Of a DNA stretch of 64,000 nucleotides, positions 54,667-64,000 are shown piece after piece; the first letter of the stretch is position 1, and each line of letters opens with the position of its first letter. Under the pieces are notes generated by a model. It saw only the letters and a program-made list of their open reading frames with translations, ran no database searches and was not told the DNA's origin. Position numbers and translations under genes: made by a program. This stretch comes from Torymus aiolomorphi (Eukaryota > Arthropoda > Insecta > Hymenoptera > Torymidae): assembly GCA_036365515.1 (NCBI GenBank), contig CM070876.1, positions 130,875,394 through 130,939,393 of the forward strand, read 5' to 3'.

Positions 54667-54673
54667 GGCGCCA
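54667..54673 (-). other. gypsy primer-binding site core
   Basis: TGGCGCC on the minus strand two bases after the LTR end, a common tRNA primer site in Ty3/gypsy elements. Confidence 0.6.
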
Positions 54674-54675
54674 GT

Positions 54676-54967
54676 TGTAACGAGATGGCTAGTGGGGGAA
54701 AATCCCAACAAGCCACAGGCCTGCGATGCCCTAGAACACGGTGCCGCGGGTGTCAGACTAAAATAACTTGCCCGGGGATCTGCTCCTGGAATCCCGAAAA
54801 CAACGCGAAGATCGCACGCGAACTTTGCTTTCCAACTAATTGGATCGCTGAGTGAAAAGCGCGCGCTCGAAGAGTAAAGCGCGCGGCCGCTATACTCAGA
54901 TATGAAAACGATCGGCGGAGTCGTTTTCCCGCGGAGGCGGCGTTATCCGGAAGAAGGACAGGTTACA
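54676..54967 (-). repeat. gypsy 5' LTR
   Basis: Starts TGTAACC and ends GTTACA on the minus strand (TG...CA, 292 bp), directly upstream of TGGCGCC. No second copy recognised in the window. Confidence 0.65.
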
Positions 54968-55010
54968 ATGAACAACGCGACGAGTAACTAGATATCACAG
55001 TATATTAAAA

Positions 55011-56395
55011 TCAATAATAACTACATGCACAACGCACGTGCTTATTAGAACAATCAGTTACTCCGCGCGCGACAGTTAATTTCAAACACGCGAACGTTAC
55101 GGTGCGCGCACGGCGAAGCTGTACAAACTTCTTCCTTTTCTTTACTTTTTGTACATCGGTGTCTGGCTCTATATTACAATCATCATCATCATCATTATCA
55201 TCATTTTTGATATCGCTATAACTTATTTCTATGTTTTTTAATACATTAATATCTATGCCATCATCATTATCTTCATCTATTTCAATAGAAATGACTTCAT
55301 GATTTAGACACGTAATTCCGCAACAATTTGTACAATAGTCCGTACAACGTAAGCCATGCTTAACGCATCCACACGTCTTCTTACAATCTTTGGCACATCT
55401 ACATTGAATATCCTTTAAGATATCGTCAGGTACTAGCGGATCTTCTGCATATAACGGCGCGAGCGTATTGTTGAGAATATGCCAGCCCCATTCGGTCGGA
55501 TTTTTTGTGTTATTTAACCATTCTTGCACCTGGTGGTAAACTCTAAACGAATGTAAGCTGGCTGCTGACTCAGTAGGCGGTAAAGCTGCTAAATTATAAA
55601 GAAATTTTTATGTGAATATTTTTAAAACATAAGTATCGAAAGTCATTTAGAGGGATATTTTTTTTATCCCCATACAAGGTACATATTATTTTTTCGCCAG
55701 CACTTTTCAATTCTTGTTTTGTGGCATGTTGCGAATTAAAAATAGAAATCACGTCTCTTAATTAAGACAGCATTATTTTCTAGAATTTTAATAATTTTTC
55801 CCTTCTCTTGTTTATAGAAGGCAGATGTTGTGTCACATCCTGTAAACGCGTGAATAAAACATATAGAATTTCTTAAACATTTAGAAAAGCTTTCGGTACT
55901 GCATACGGTTTGGGCGATTTGTTCTTTACCCGGTTTGAGGAAATATACTTCTTTGTTTGCGGGTTCTGCCTGCGTAAGAATGACCAAAACATCAATGTCT
56001 TCGGCTACAATAACAGCTGGTTCTTTTTATATCGCTTACGGTAATGGTTGTCTGTACAATTAACGCATCAGCATCGCCAAATGCTTGTGTTGTTTTTATG
56101 CCTTCAGCTTCTAATTTATCACATAATACTGAAATTAATCGGTTTTTATTTTTCTCATTACTCAAAAATTGTTCCTGTGAAACTGTTGCGGTCATAGTTA
56201 AATCAAAAATTACCTCTCTACAAAATTGTTTCGTTTGCCTGCGTTCTCTCTCTGCAGATTTTGTGCATAGCGTTTTGTCAGGATATCCGTCGAAGACAAT
56301 AGTAGAATTAGTACTAAAATGTTTTTTAATATAAAATGTATAAGAATCTAAAATTTTTTCAAACGTTTGATTTTGCTGCCATCCCTATTGAAAAA
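55011..56395 (-). pseudogene. Multi-copy arthropod protein (IHAFTGCDTTS family), broken
   Basis: Minus strand, N- to C-terminal: TIVFDGYPDKTLCTKSAERE, NRLISVLCDKLEAEGIKTTQ with DADALIVQ, then FIHAFTGCDTTSAFYKQ, ALPPTESAASLHSFRVYHQV and WGWHILNNTLAP, and a Cys-rich end (CRCAKDCKKTCGCVKHGLRC). I recognise this as a repeated uncharacterised family in arthropod genomes; the Asp-rich DGYP/DADA pattern resembles PIN/FEN-type nucleases, but that is inference. Frames change at an A5 run (56024-56028 on plus as T5) and near 55594. The tail is acidic, then basic. Confidence 0.6.
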
Positions 56396-56800
56396 TATCG
56401 CGCGATGATCGTGCCAGTTTATCGACCATTTTCTGGCACGATAATCTTGCGATAATCGCGCGGGTTAGCCGAAATTCAACATTAAAAATAAGTTATTTTC
56501 ACAACTGTGTACGTGCTTGCATAATTAACAAACATTATGACTGTAAATGTATCAGTGCGTAACTGCATTGTTAATGTACGTGTGAGTATGTGACTGTATG
56601 TACACTCGATAGACATTGATTCTCGTGGAACGTGCTTACTGAATTTTAAAATCCTGCAATCCTATTGGACAATTCAAGTGCAGCCATTAACTTTAAATGC
56701 GATTGCAGAATTTTTAAATTTATCAGGCGCGTTCTACAAGAATCAGTCTATCAAGAAGTGTACATATGTGCATGTGTACACTTATATCAGAACGTGCACG
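56396..56800. other. Intergenic, no gene seen
   Basis: Contains a GC-rich inverted motif (TATCGCGCGATGATCGTGCC / GGCACGATAATCTTGCGATA) at about 56393-56460, possibly a small foldback remnant. Confidence 0.45.
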
Positions 56801-57161
56801 CCCTGTTAAAAAAAATCAGCTAAAAAAAATAGCTAAAAAAAACAGCTAAAAAATATAGCTATATCGACCTGAAATACAGATGTATTTCGTTAAATATTTA
56901 GTTGTATTTTTTATCTGAACATTTAGTTAAATTTTTAGCTGTAAATCTAAGTAAACGATTACGACCTATTAAGAATTGGAAATTTAGCTAAAATTTTTAG
57001 CTGTAAATCCACCTGTTAACAACTGGAAATTTAGCTAAAATCCACCTATGAATAACTGGAAATCCCGTTATATATTTAGTGGCATGGAAATTTCCAGCTA
57101 CTAATAGGTAAAAATTTCACTTGTAAATACACCTATAAATTTATTATTAAATGGAAATATA

Positions 57162-57789
57162 CACGGATAGAATTTTTCTGGAAAAATTACCGTCAAATTC
57201 GTGTCAATCGAGGTACAACCGATTTTTCTGGAAATTATTACGCGTATTTTCTATAATTATTGCTGCAGTCTTAGAAAAATTTAATATTCGTACGTTAAAT
57301 TTTACCGGACACTCGGTAAATTTTGCGTTTAGTAAATTTTGCATCGAAAGTATTATAAAAGTTATAGGCATTTATGGAATTTTTTGCCGGACTGTCACGG
57401 TAATTTTTACTGTCCTTTTGTACAAATTTTACCCTGACATGAAGGGAATATCGAAACTCACACGTCGGTGGCGCTGCTCGCGCCGCCGTCGACTGGCACG
57501 TGCTACACACATAACCTATAAATATTTAGATCATTGAATTTCAAATAGATTCATTATTATATGTTTTTTGACAAATACAAACTAAAATATTGTTTAAAAC
57601 TAAAATTATAAATAATATTGGGAGACAATTAAAAAGCATAAAACAATGTAATTAAATAGTTTAGTACTAATTTCTTGAAAACCGAAATTTTTACCGTGAC
57701 ATCACGGCAATTTTTCTTGTGTGCATCATAAAAAGTTCCGGAACGTTCGGGTGTTTCGCAGTTACAATGCTCACGGTAATTTTTACCGT
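57162..57789. mobile_element. Left-arm-only hAT-like foldback element
   Basis: 628 bp starting CACGGATAGAATTTTT and ending AATTTTTACCGTG, flanked by GAAATATA and AAAATATA (8 bp, one mismatch). Interior repeats ACCGT/ACGGT motifs and palindromes. Absent from the right arm, where the two flanking octamers are separated by 15-16 bp. Confidence 0.6.
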
Positions 57790-57818
57790 GAAAATATAGC
57801 TATATTTTTTAGCTAAAA

Positions 57819-58418
57819 ACCCTAGCGGAAATATTTTTGTTCAAAAATGTTAAAAACTGTTAGAAAGACTTATAAACTGTTTAAAAATGTTACAAAATGT
57901 AGGATTTTGGACGTTATTAATCGTTTGTAACTGTTTGTAACATTTTTCAACAGTTTTTCATAGTTTGTAAGAGTTATTAAATTATTTAATAACTTTTAAA
58001 TATTTATTAATTATTATTATTAACATAGTAATAATTAATTATTAGTATAATTAAACACTCCTTAGGCTTCTTCTGCATTGTTTAACTGTTACTTGCCTTC
58101 GGAGTGCTCCCGCGCTCCTTGATTCTAATGATTATGATAATGAGGATATTAAATAATTATTAATTATTAATAATAATAATTTATTAATTATTAATTTTTC
58201 CTGAAATATATAAAATTTAAAATTATTTGAAACTGTTTGAAAGTATTTAAAACTATTAAAAACTGCTTGAAACTGTTACAAAGTATTATAATTAGAAAAA
58301 ATGTGTCAAAAATCATACATTTTGTAACACTTATAAACAGTTTTAAACAGTTCTAAATAGTTATAAATAATTTTTAACAGTTATTAACTGTTATTAACAT
58401 TTAAAATTTACGACAGGG
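57819..58418. mobile_element. Left-arm-only 600-bp CCCT...AGGG foldback element
   Basis: Begins CCCTAGCGG and ends CGACAGGG; interior arms (AATGTTAAAAACTGTTAG-like units) are inverted around a TTAATTATTAAT centre. AA lies on both sides (57817-57818, 58419-58420). The right arm of the giant palindrome shows the empty site TAGCTACAAATAGAGC. Confidence 0.75.
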
Positions 58419-58910
58419 AATAGAGCTATATTTTATTCTCGATTTGGCCATATTGTTTAGCTGTAAATCAATGTATTAATATGGATTGGATTGTTAATTT
58501 CATTTTATGCTAATAATAACAAAATTTACAGATCATATCTGTTTAACATAGGTATATTGAAAAAGATATATTTATATACATAATATTACTATTTAAAACT
58601 AAAAAGAACTTTTCTGCTTCAAATATATTCAAATATATATTTGAGCCGTTATTTACATGGTTTAAATGCTATTGGCGTACCCCAGATCACCCATACAAAC
58701 TATAAGTACACTAGCGTGTTGACATGAACGACACCTGAGTTGAAATTATCCAAACTGTCCTTTTCATGATTTGATATGTATGGTTTGCAAGTGATATTAA
58801 CAAGTGATACTTAATTATTATCACATAACATTGAATTAGGAAAAAATCCACACAGAGAAAAATTTATTTGTAAACATCATTGTGTTTATAAGAAAATTTA
58901 TTATTTTATA

Positions 58911-59074
58911 GCGGTGGGACACACTCGACATGTGGGATTTTTACTGTTTGAAACAGTAATTTTTATGATTTTCGTAGCAAATTTTTCTTGTTAAATAATA
59001 ATTTTTATTATTTTTGTAGCAAATTTTACTATTTGAAATAGTAAAAATCTCATATGTCGAGTGTGTCCCAGCGC
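58911..59074. mobile_element. TA-flanked MITE, left arm
   Basis: Inverted ends GCGGTGGGACACACTCGACA and TGTCGAGTGTGTCCCAGCGC, flanked by TA, as for Tc1/mariner-type MITEs. Present at the mirror position 62913-63093, so it predates formation of the palindrome. Confidence 0.6.
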
Positions 59075-59255
59075 TATTATAAAAAATAATATATTTTTCT
59101 CCATGTCCGTAATAAATATTGTATTGTTTTAAATTTACTGCTAAGTTTCCTCCTTCACTGTAAGTTATATAACAATAACTTGTACTTGTACTCTAGTATG
59201 AAGGAACACTGACATTTCATAACTTTACACCTCTGCCAATGTAGAGGAAGGAGAA

Positions 59256-59480
59256 ATGATGGTCAACGAGTCTCGTGCTCGCGCTACTCGATGCCGACTC
59301 GCGATAGCAAAATCACACGAGGCCGGCGCCGAACGCGCCCACGTGTACTCGATGTTACCAGCTATCAAGAACAGTCATGATATCGACGGCGACAGCGCGA
59401 GGAGGCGACGTCTTGGCCATGATGACCCCGTTGACAGAACTCAGCTAAAATTTTACGCCAAGTCTCATATAACAAAATAA
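59256..59480 (+). CDS. GC-rich 74-codon frame in the left arm
   Basis: ATG 59256, Arg/Ala-rich (VNESRARATRCRLAIAKSHE, then RLGHDDPVDRTQLKFYAKSH). The mirror frame in the right arm is also open with 7-8 substitutions. The island is clearly GC-richer than the arms. No family recognised; may be a fragment of host or element gene rather than an active gene. Confidence 0.3.
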   Translation: MMVNESRARATRCRLAIAKSHEAGAERAHVYSMLPAIKNSHDIDGDSARRRRLGHDDPVDRTQLKFYAKSHITK

Positions 59481-59595
59481 AGTAAAAAGTATCTTACAAA
59501 ATTTGAGTCCTCACTAGGCTTGGTGAATTCACATATACTTATAAAAGCACTTTACATATGAAAGAGTATTTAAATGTGGATGGCTTTACTAGTTT

Positions 59596-59730
59596 ATTAA
59601 TTGTAATTGATTTTTAAATAAATTGTTTGTACATTCATTTTTATTTATTATAATTGAAGTTTTGTAATTGTAATTGATTTTTAAATAAATTGTTTGTACA
59701 TTCATTTTTATTTATTATAATTGAAGTTTT
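59596..59730. repeat. 66-67-bp tandem duplication in the left arm
   Basis: TTGTAATTGATTTTTAAATA...TAATTGAAGTTTT occurs twice in the left arm but once in the right arm (near 62325-62395). Confidence 0.75.
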
Positions 59731-60925
59731 TTCTCCACCACTCACTGCTGTACTGTGAGGTATATTTAAAAATTTTTTTAATATATTTATTAATTTTGTT
59801 ATTTAGTAAATATTGTATACTTATAGGTACAGTCTTTAGGCTGTAATTATAGGCACATCTCCTTTGAGATCCAGAATTTAGTTGCTCGTTGATAGATTTA
59901 AGACTTGGGTGGCCTTAGCGTAGGAAATATATTTGGACCCTATGAACTAAATAATATTGTAGATAACTTATACAAAAGAACCAAAACAATCTTGATTGTG
60001 TGTAAATTGTAGCTAAAGATACTAAGTATCTATAAGTATACAAAATTTTGTAATTACATAGAATATTTTGTATACTCATAGGTAGTACCTTTATTTACAA
60101 CTTTTATTACTCGATAAGTCACTTATGGGCTTGGCTGACTTTATCGCAGGAAACATTGGGACCGTATGGACAAAATGATTTGATTCATATTTGACTATAA
60201 TAATTATGGCTTGTACGTATTGCTTTTTTCAAATAAAATTTATATTTAGCATGATATTTTTACCAAATCATACATTTTCTTTTAATTTAAAGCAATGTTT
60301 TCAAAAACATACTTATAACCATTACGGTTACAAAGAATCATATCAAATATGATGCCATATGGTCCATTGAGTTCAAATATGTCCAGCGGTAAAGTCACCC
60401 AGCCTATATAAATGTGGATTTTTTATAATAAATTATGCTATTAATATTTATATTACGACCAGTTCTATTTATAAATTAATAATGTGAGAGTTAAAATTAT
60501 ATGATTAATCATATTAAAGAGGATTGACATGTGCGTAGCTGGGGCTGTAATTTTCTTAATGTTATATTTGTGCTTTGCAAGTATTTTATATATAACACTA
60601 TACAAGTTATTGTTAAAAAATTTAAAATGAAAGAAGAAACCCATGCATTATTGCTAAATGCTACTTGATCATTGAAATGTACCTTACAGCTTATTTGCTA
60701 AATGCAGCAGTAAATTTAGAACAATTATATTATATTTATAACATAACCTTTAACAAACTGTAAGCTATACTGTAAGCAATACTGTAGAGAAAGTGTATGG
60801 GCTTACCTAGATATAAACCTGGGGAACATAACCTCAGGGATGACAGCACGAGCACGGACAGCAGCTGGTCTTTCTTAACGTTGAAGCCACAATGACCCAT
60901 GCACTCACTTACGTTCGAACTCTCG

Positions 60926-61090
60926 CTGACTGCTGCACACCTGCATTTCCGAAGGCGCCCCTCTCTCTTCCTCCCTCTCTAGTCTAGTGACTAATTATAC
61001 GTGTGCGTGGTAGTCATCGAACAAGGAACAACGTGTGGCAACCGGCGCTTTCGCGCTTCATGTATTAGGAGTTACAACTAACGACGACGA
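60926..61090. other. Unpaired centre of the giant palindrome
   Basis: About 165 bp with no mirror partner, CT-rich then GC-richer (CCGGCGCTTTCGCGC). The 61035-61289 open frame crosses into the arm and starts with a non-ATG codon; not supported as a gene. Confidence 0.6.
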
Positions 61091-62506
61091 AAGTTCGAAC
61101 GTGAGGGAGTGGTCATTGTGGCTTCTACGTTTAGAAAGACCTGCTGCTGTCCGTGCTCATGCTGTCATCGCTGAGGTGATGTTCCCCAGGTTTATATCGG
61201 GGCAAGCCCGTACACTTTTATGTATTTTTGCTTTTGTCCTGTCAGATAGGTACAGTATTGCTAAATGTTATTTAATCATTAAACTATAGCTTACAGTTTG
61301 TAAAAGGTTATGTTATAAATATAATATAATTGTTCTAAATTTACTACTGCATTTAGCAAACAAGCTGTAAGCTACATTTTAATGATCAAGTAGCATTTAG
61401 CAATAATGCATGGGTTTCTTCTTTCATTGTAAATTTTTTAACAATAACTTGTATAGTGTTATATATAAAATACTTACAAAGCATAAATATAACATTAAGA
61501 AAATTACAGCCCCAGCTACACACGTGTCAATCCTCTTTAATATGATTAATCATATAATTTTAACTCTTTCACATTATTAATTTATAAATAGAACTGGTCA
61601 TAATATAAATAAATTAATACCATAATTTATTATAAAAAATCCACATTTATATAGGCTGGGTGACTTTACCGCTGAACATATTTGAACTCAATGGCCCAGA
61701 TGGCATCATATTTGATATGATACTTTGTTACCATAATGGTTAAGTATGTTTTTGAAAACATTGCTTTACATTAAAAGAAAATGTATGATTTGGTAAAAAT
61801 ATCATGTTAAATATAAATTTTATTTGAAAAAGCAATACATACAAGCCATAACTATTATAGTCAAATATGAATCAAGTCATTTGGTCCATACGGCCCAATA
61901 TTTCCTGCGATAATGTCACCCAGCCGATAAGTGACTTATCGAGTAATAAAAGTTGTAACTAAAGGTATTACTTATGAGAATACAAAATATTCTATGTAAT
62001 TACAAAATTTTGTATACTTATAGATACTTATTATCTTTAGCTACAATTTACACACAATCAAGGTTGATTTTGGTTCTTTCGTATAAGTTATCTACAATAT
62101 TATTTAGTTCATTGGGTCCAAATATATTTCCTACGCTAAGGCCACCCAAGTCTTAAATCTATCAACGAGCAACTAAATTCTGGATCTCAAAGGAGATGTG
62201 CCTATATTTACAGCCTAAAGACTGTACCTATAAGTATACAATATTCACTAAATAACAAAATTAATAAATATATTAAAAAAATTTTTAAATATACCTCACA
62301 GTACAACAGTGAGTGGTGGAGAAAAAACTTCATTTGTAATAAATAATAATGAATGTACAAACAATTTATTTAAAAATCAATTACAATTAATAAACTAGTA
62401 AAGCCATCCACATTTAAATACTCTTTCATATGTAAAGTGCTTTTATAAGTATATGTGAATTCACCAAGCCTAGTGAGGACTCAAATTTTGTAAGATACTT
62501 TTTACT

Positions 62507-62728
62507 TTATTTTGTTATATGAGACTTGGCGTAAAATTTTAGCTGAGTTCTGTCAACGGGGACATTATCGCCAAGACGTCGCCTCCTCGCGCTGTCGCCG
62601 TCGCTATCATGACTGTTCTTGATAGCTGCTAATATCGAGTACACGTGGGCGCGCTCGGCGCCGGCCTCGTGTGATTTTGCTATCGCGGGTCGGCATCGAG
62701 TAGCGCGAGCACGAGACTCGTTGACCAT
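62507..62728 (-). CDS. Mirror copy of the GC-rich frame, right arm
   Basis: 73 codons from ATG 62728 on minus; same protein as 59256-59480 with scattered substitutions (for example RPAIAKS for RLAIAKS, NVPVDRT for DDPVDRT). Confidence 0.3.
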   Translation of the reverse strand: MVNESRARATRCRPAIAKSHEAGAERAHVYSILAAIKNSHDSDGDSARRRRLGDNVPVDRTQLKFYAKSHITK

Positions 62729-62912
62729 CGTTTCTCCTTTATCTACATTGGCAGAGGTGTAAAGTTATGAAATATCAGTGTTCCTTCATACTAGAGTACA
62801 AGTACAAGTTATTGTTATATAACTTACAGTGAAGGAGGAAACTTAGCAGTAAATTTAAAACAATATAATATTTATTACAGACATCAAGAAAAATATATTA
62901 TTTTTTATAATA

Positions 62913-63093
62913 GCGCTGGGACACACTCGACATATGAGATTTTTACTATTTCAAATAGTACTTTTTATGACTGCTGAAAAATAATAAAAATTACTATTTC
63001 AAATAGTATTTAAAAAGAAAAATTTGCTACGAAAATCATAAAAATTACTGTTTCAAACAGTAACAATCCCACATGTCGAGTGTGTCCCACCGC
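62913..63093. mobile_element. TA-flanked MITE, right arm
   Basis: Mirror partner of 58911-59074, with the same inverted ends and TA flanks but small internal differences. Confidence 0.6.
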
Positions 63094-63342
63094 TATAAAA
63101 TAATAAATTTTCTTATAAACACAGTGATGTTTACAAATAAATTTTTCTCTGTGTGAATTTTTTCCTAATTCAATGGAATGTGATAATAATTAAGTATCAC
63201 TTGTTAATATCACTTGCAAACCATACATATCAAATCATGGAAAGGACAGTTTGGATAATTTCAACTCAGGCGTCGTTCATGTCAACAGGCTAGTGTACTT
63301 ATAGTGTGTGTGGGTGATCTGGGGTATGCCAATAGTATTTAA

Positions 63343-63497
63343 GACGTGTTCTTGTTTATGCACATACTGATTGTGCACATATTAATTGTGCACACTTTAA
63401 CATTGGTATATATCTATATATATATAGATCTGTACCAATGCTATCTGTGCACAATAAATATGTGCACAATCCTTATGTGCACAAACAAGAACATGCC
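63343..63497 (-). mobile_element. hAT-like foldback MITE, copy 2
   Basis: 155 bp, near-identical to 7458-7610. Flanked by GTATTTAA (63335-63342 and 63498-63505). The left arm of the palindrome keeps the empty site (GCATTTAA on the rc of ~58660), proving insertion after the palindrome formed. Confidence 0.9.
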
Positions 63498-64000
63498 GTA
63501 TTTAAACCATGTAAATAACGGCTCAAATATATATATATTTGAATATATTTGAAGCAGAAAAGTTCTTTTTAGTTTTAAATAGTAATATTATATATATAAA
63601 TATATCTTTTTCAATATACCTATGTTAAACAGATATGATCTGTAAATTTTGTTATTATTAGCATAAAATGAAATTAACAAACCAATCCATGTTAATACAT
63701 TGATTTACAGCTAAAAAATATGGCCAAATCGAGAATAAAATATAGCTCTATTTGTAGCTAAAAAATATAGCTATATTTTCGCCTTTCAATCTACCTATAT
63801 TTCCATTTAATAATAAATTTATAGGTGTATTTACAAGTGAAAAATTAACTAAATTTTTACCTATTAGTAGCTGGAAATTTCCATGTCACTAAATATATAA
63901 CGGGATTCATAGGTAGATTTTAGCTAAATTTCCATTTGTTAACAGCTGGATTTCAGCTAAAAATTTTAGCTAAATTTTCAGTTGTTAATAGGCCGTTATC

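Larger units (their letters stand above)
48198..54967 (-). mobile_element. Ty3/gypsy LTR retrotransposon, degenerate, minus strand
   Basis: Minus-strand order is LTR (54967-54676), primer-binding site TGGCGCC, gag, protease, RT, RNase H, zinc finger, integrase, then an extra coiled-coil ORF. No copy of the 5' LTR was found at the left end. A G7 tract followed by TGTAAC at ~48198 on the minus strand looks like a polypurine tract/LTR start, but the sequence beyond does not match. The element is either truncated/chimeric or its 3' LTR has diverged. Confidence 0.85.
56801..64000. mobile_element. Giant palindromic (foldback) element with CCCTGTT end, cut by window edge
   Basis: Starts CCCTGTTAAAAAAAATCAGC at 56801, the same 18-bp start as the 9390 element. 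Left arm to ~60925 and right arm from ~61090 are inverted copies at roughly 95% identity with an unrelated ~165-bp centre. Position 64000 pairs with ~56953, so about 150 bp of the right end lie outside. TAGCTAAA-type subterminal repeats follow the terminus. The arms differ by nested insertions. No transposase is recognisable in >3 kb of arm. Confidence 0.8.

Noticed and set aside
57151..57537. 128-codon frame in the left palindrome arm
   Set aside because: It spans the end of the nested hAT-like foldback element and is made of its inverted ACCGT-type repeats; no domain seen.
61035..61289. 84-codon frame crossing the centre of the palindrome
   Set aside because: Non-ATG start and half of it is arm sequence whose mirror is not open; no support.

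Overview
This is eukaryotic DNA, most likely from an insect and plausibly a hymenopteran. It is AT-rich and has no operons, tRNA or rRNA. Nearly everything recognisable is transposable-element sequence of classes typical of arthropod genomes: Penelope-like elements (PLE), non-LTR LINEs, Ty1/copia, Ty3/gypsy, Polinton/Maverick, PIF/Harbinger, hAT-like MITEs and large foldback elements. The organism call is inference from element content; no host housekeeping gene was found.

Layout. Positions 1-3716 hold two 5'-truncated PLE copies head-to-head, the left one split by a LINE ORF1 fragment. Positions 3717-7449 hold a decayed LINE reverse-transcriptase gene interrupted by an ORF1-only LINE (4700-6540), a 547-bp insertion with a 12-bp target duplication, and a 205-bp repeat. 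Positions 7458-10553 hold MITEs and a 1-kb palindromic element. Positions 10755-44490 are one old copia element (two ~250-bp LTRs) opened by two insertions: a PLE cluster in gag (11351-17847) and a complete-looking 22.9-kb Polinton/Maverick in the integrase (19384-42309, exact 6-bp target duplication CATGAG). The Polinton is itself interrupted in its protease gene by a 3.36-kb PIF/Harbinger transposon (34870-38229). Positions 44500-47875 hold a P-element/THAP9-like transposase fragment, a TIR element and tandem repeats. Positions ~48200-54967 are a degenerate Ty3/gypsy element on the minus strand with an extra coiled-coil ORF after integrase. Positions 55011-56395 are a broken copy of a multi-copy arthropod protein family. 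From 56801 to the right edge runs a giant palindrome (arms >3 kb, centre near 61.0 kb).

The Polinton carries the genes of a virus-like transposon: protein-primed DNA polymerase B, packaging ATPase, DDE integrase with chromodomain, adenain-like protease, major and minor capsid proteins, a basic core-like protein and several unknown small proteins. Its termini agree closely, so it is probably young. Many of its genes carry single frameshifts that lie in homopolymer runs, which may be residual sequencing error; other lesions (loss of Walker A in the ATPase, the Harbinger insertion) cannot be explained that way.

The most unusual signals are: (i) a group of palindromic elements that begin CCCT and end AGGG with apparent 2-bp target duplications, ranging from 0.6 kb to >7 kb and encoding no recognisable transposase; (ii) hammerhead-ribozyme cores in two diverged PLE families, with stem II changed but paired in both; (iii) an ORF1-only LINE that has retroposed at least twice; (iv) a small predicted N-myristoylated protein and a 200-bp tandemly repeated coding-like unit in the Polinton's right part.
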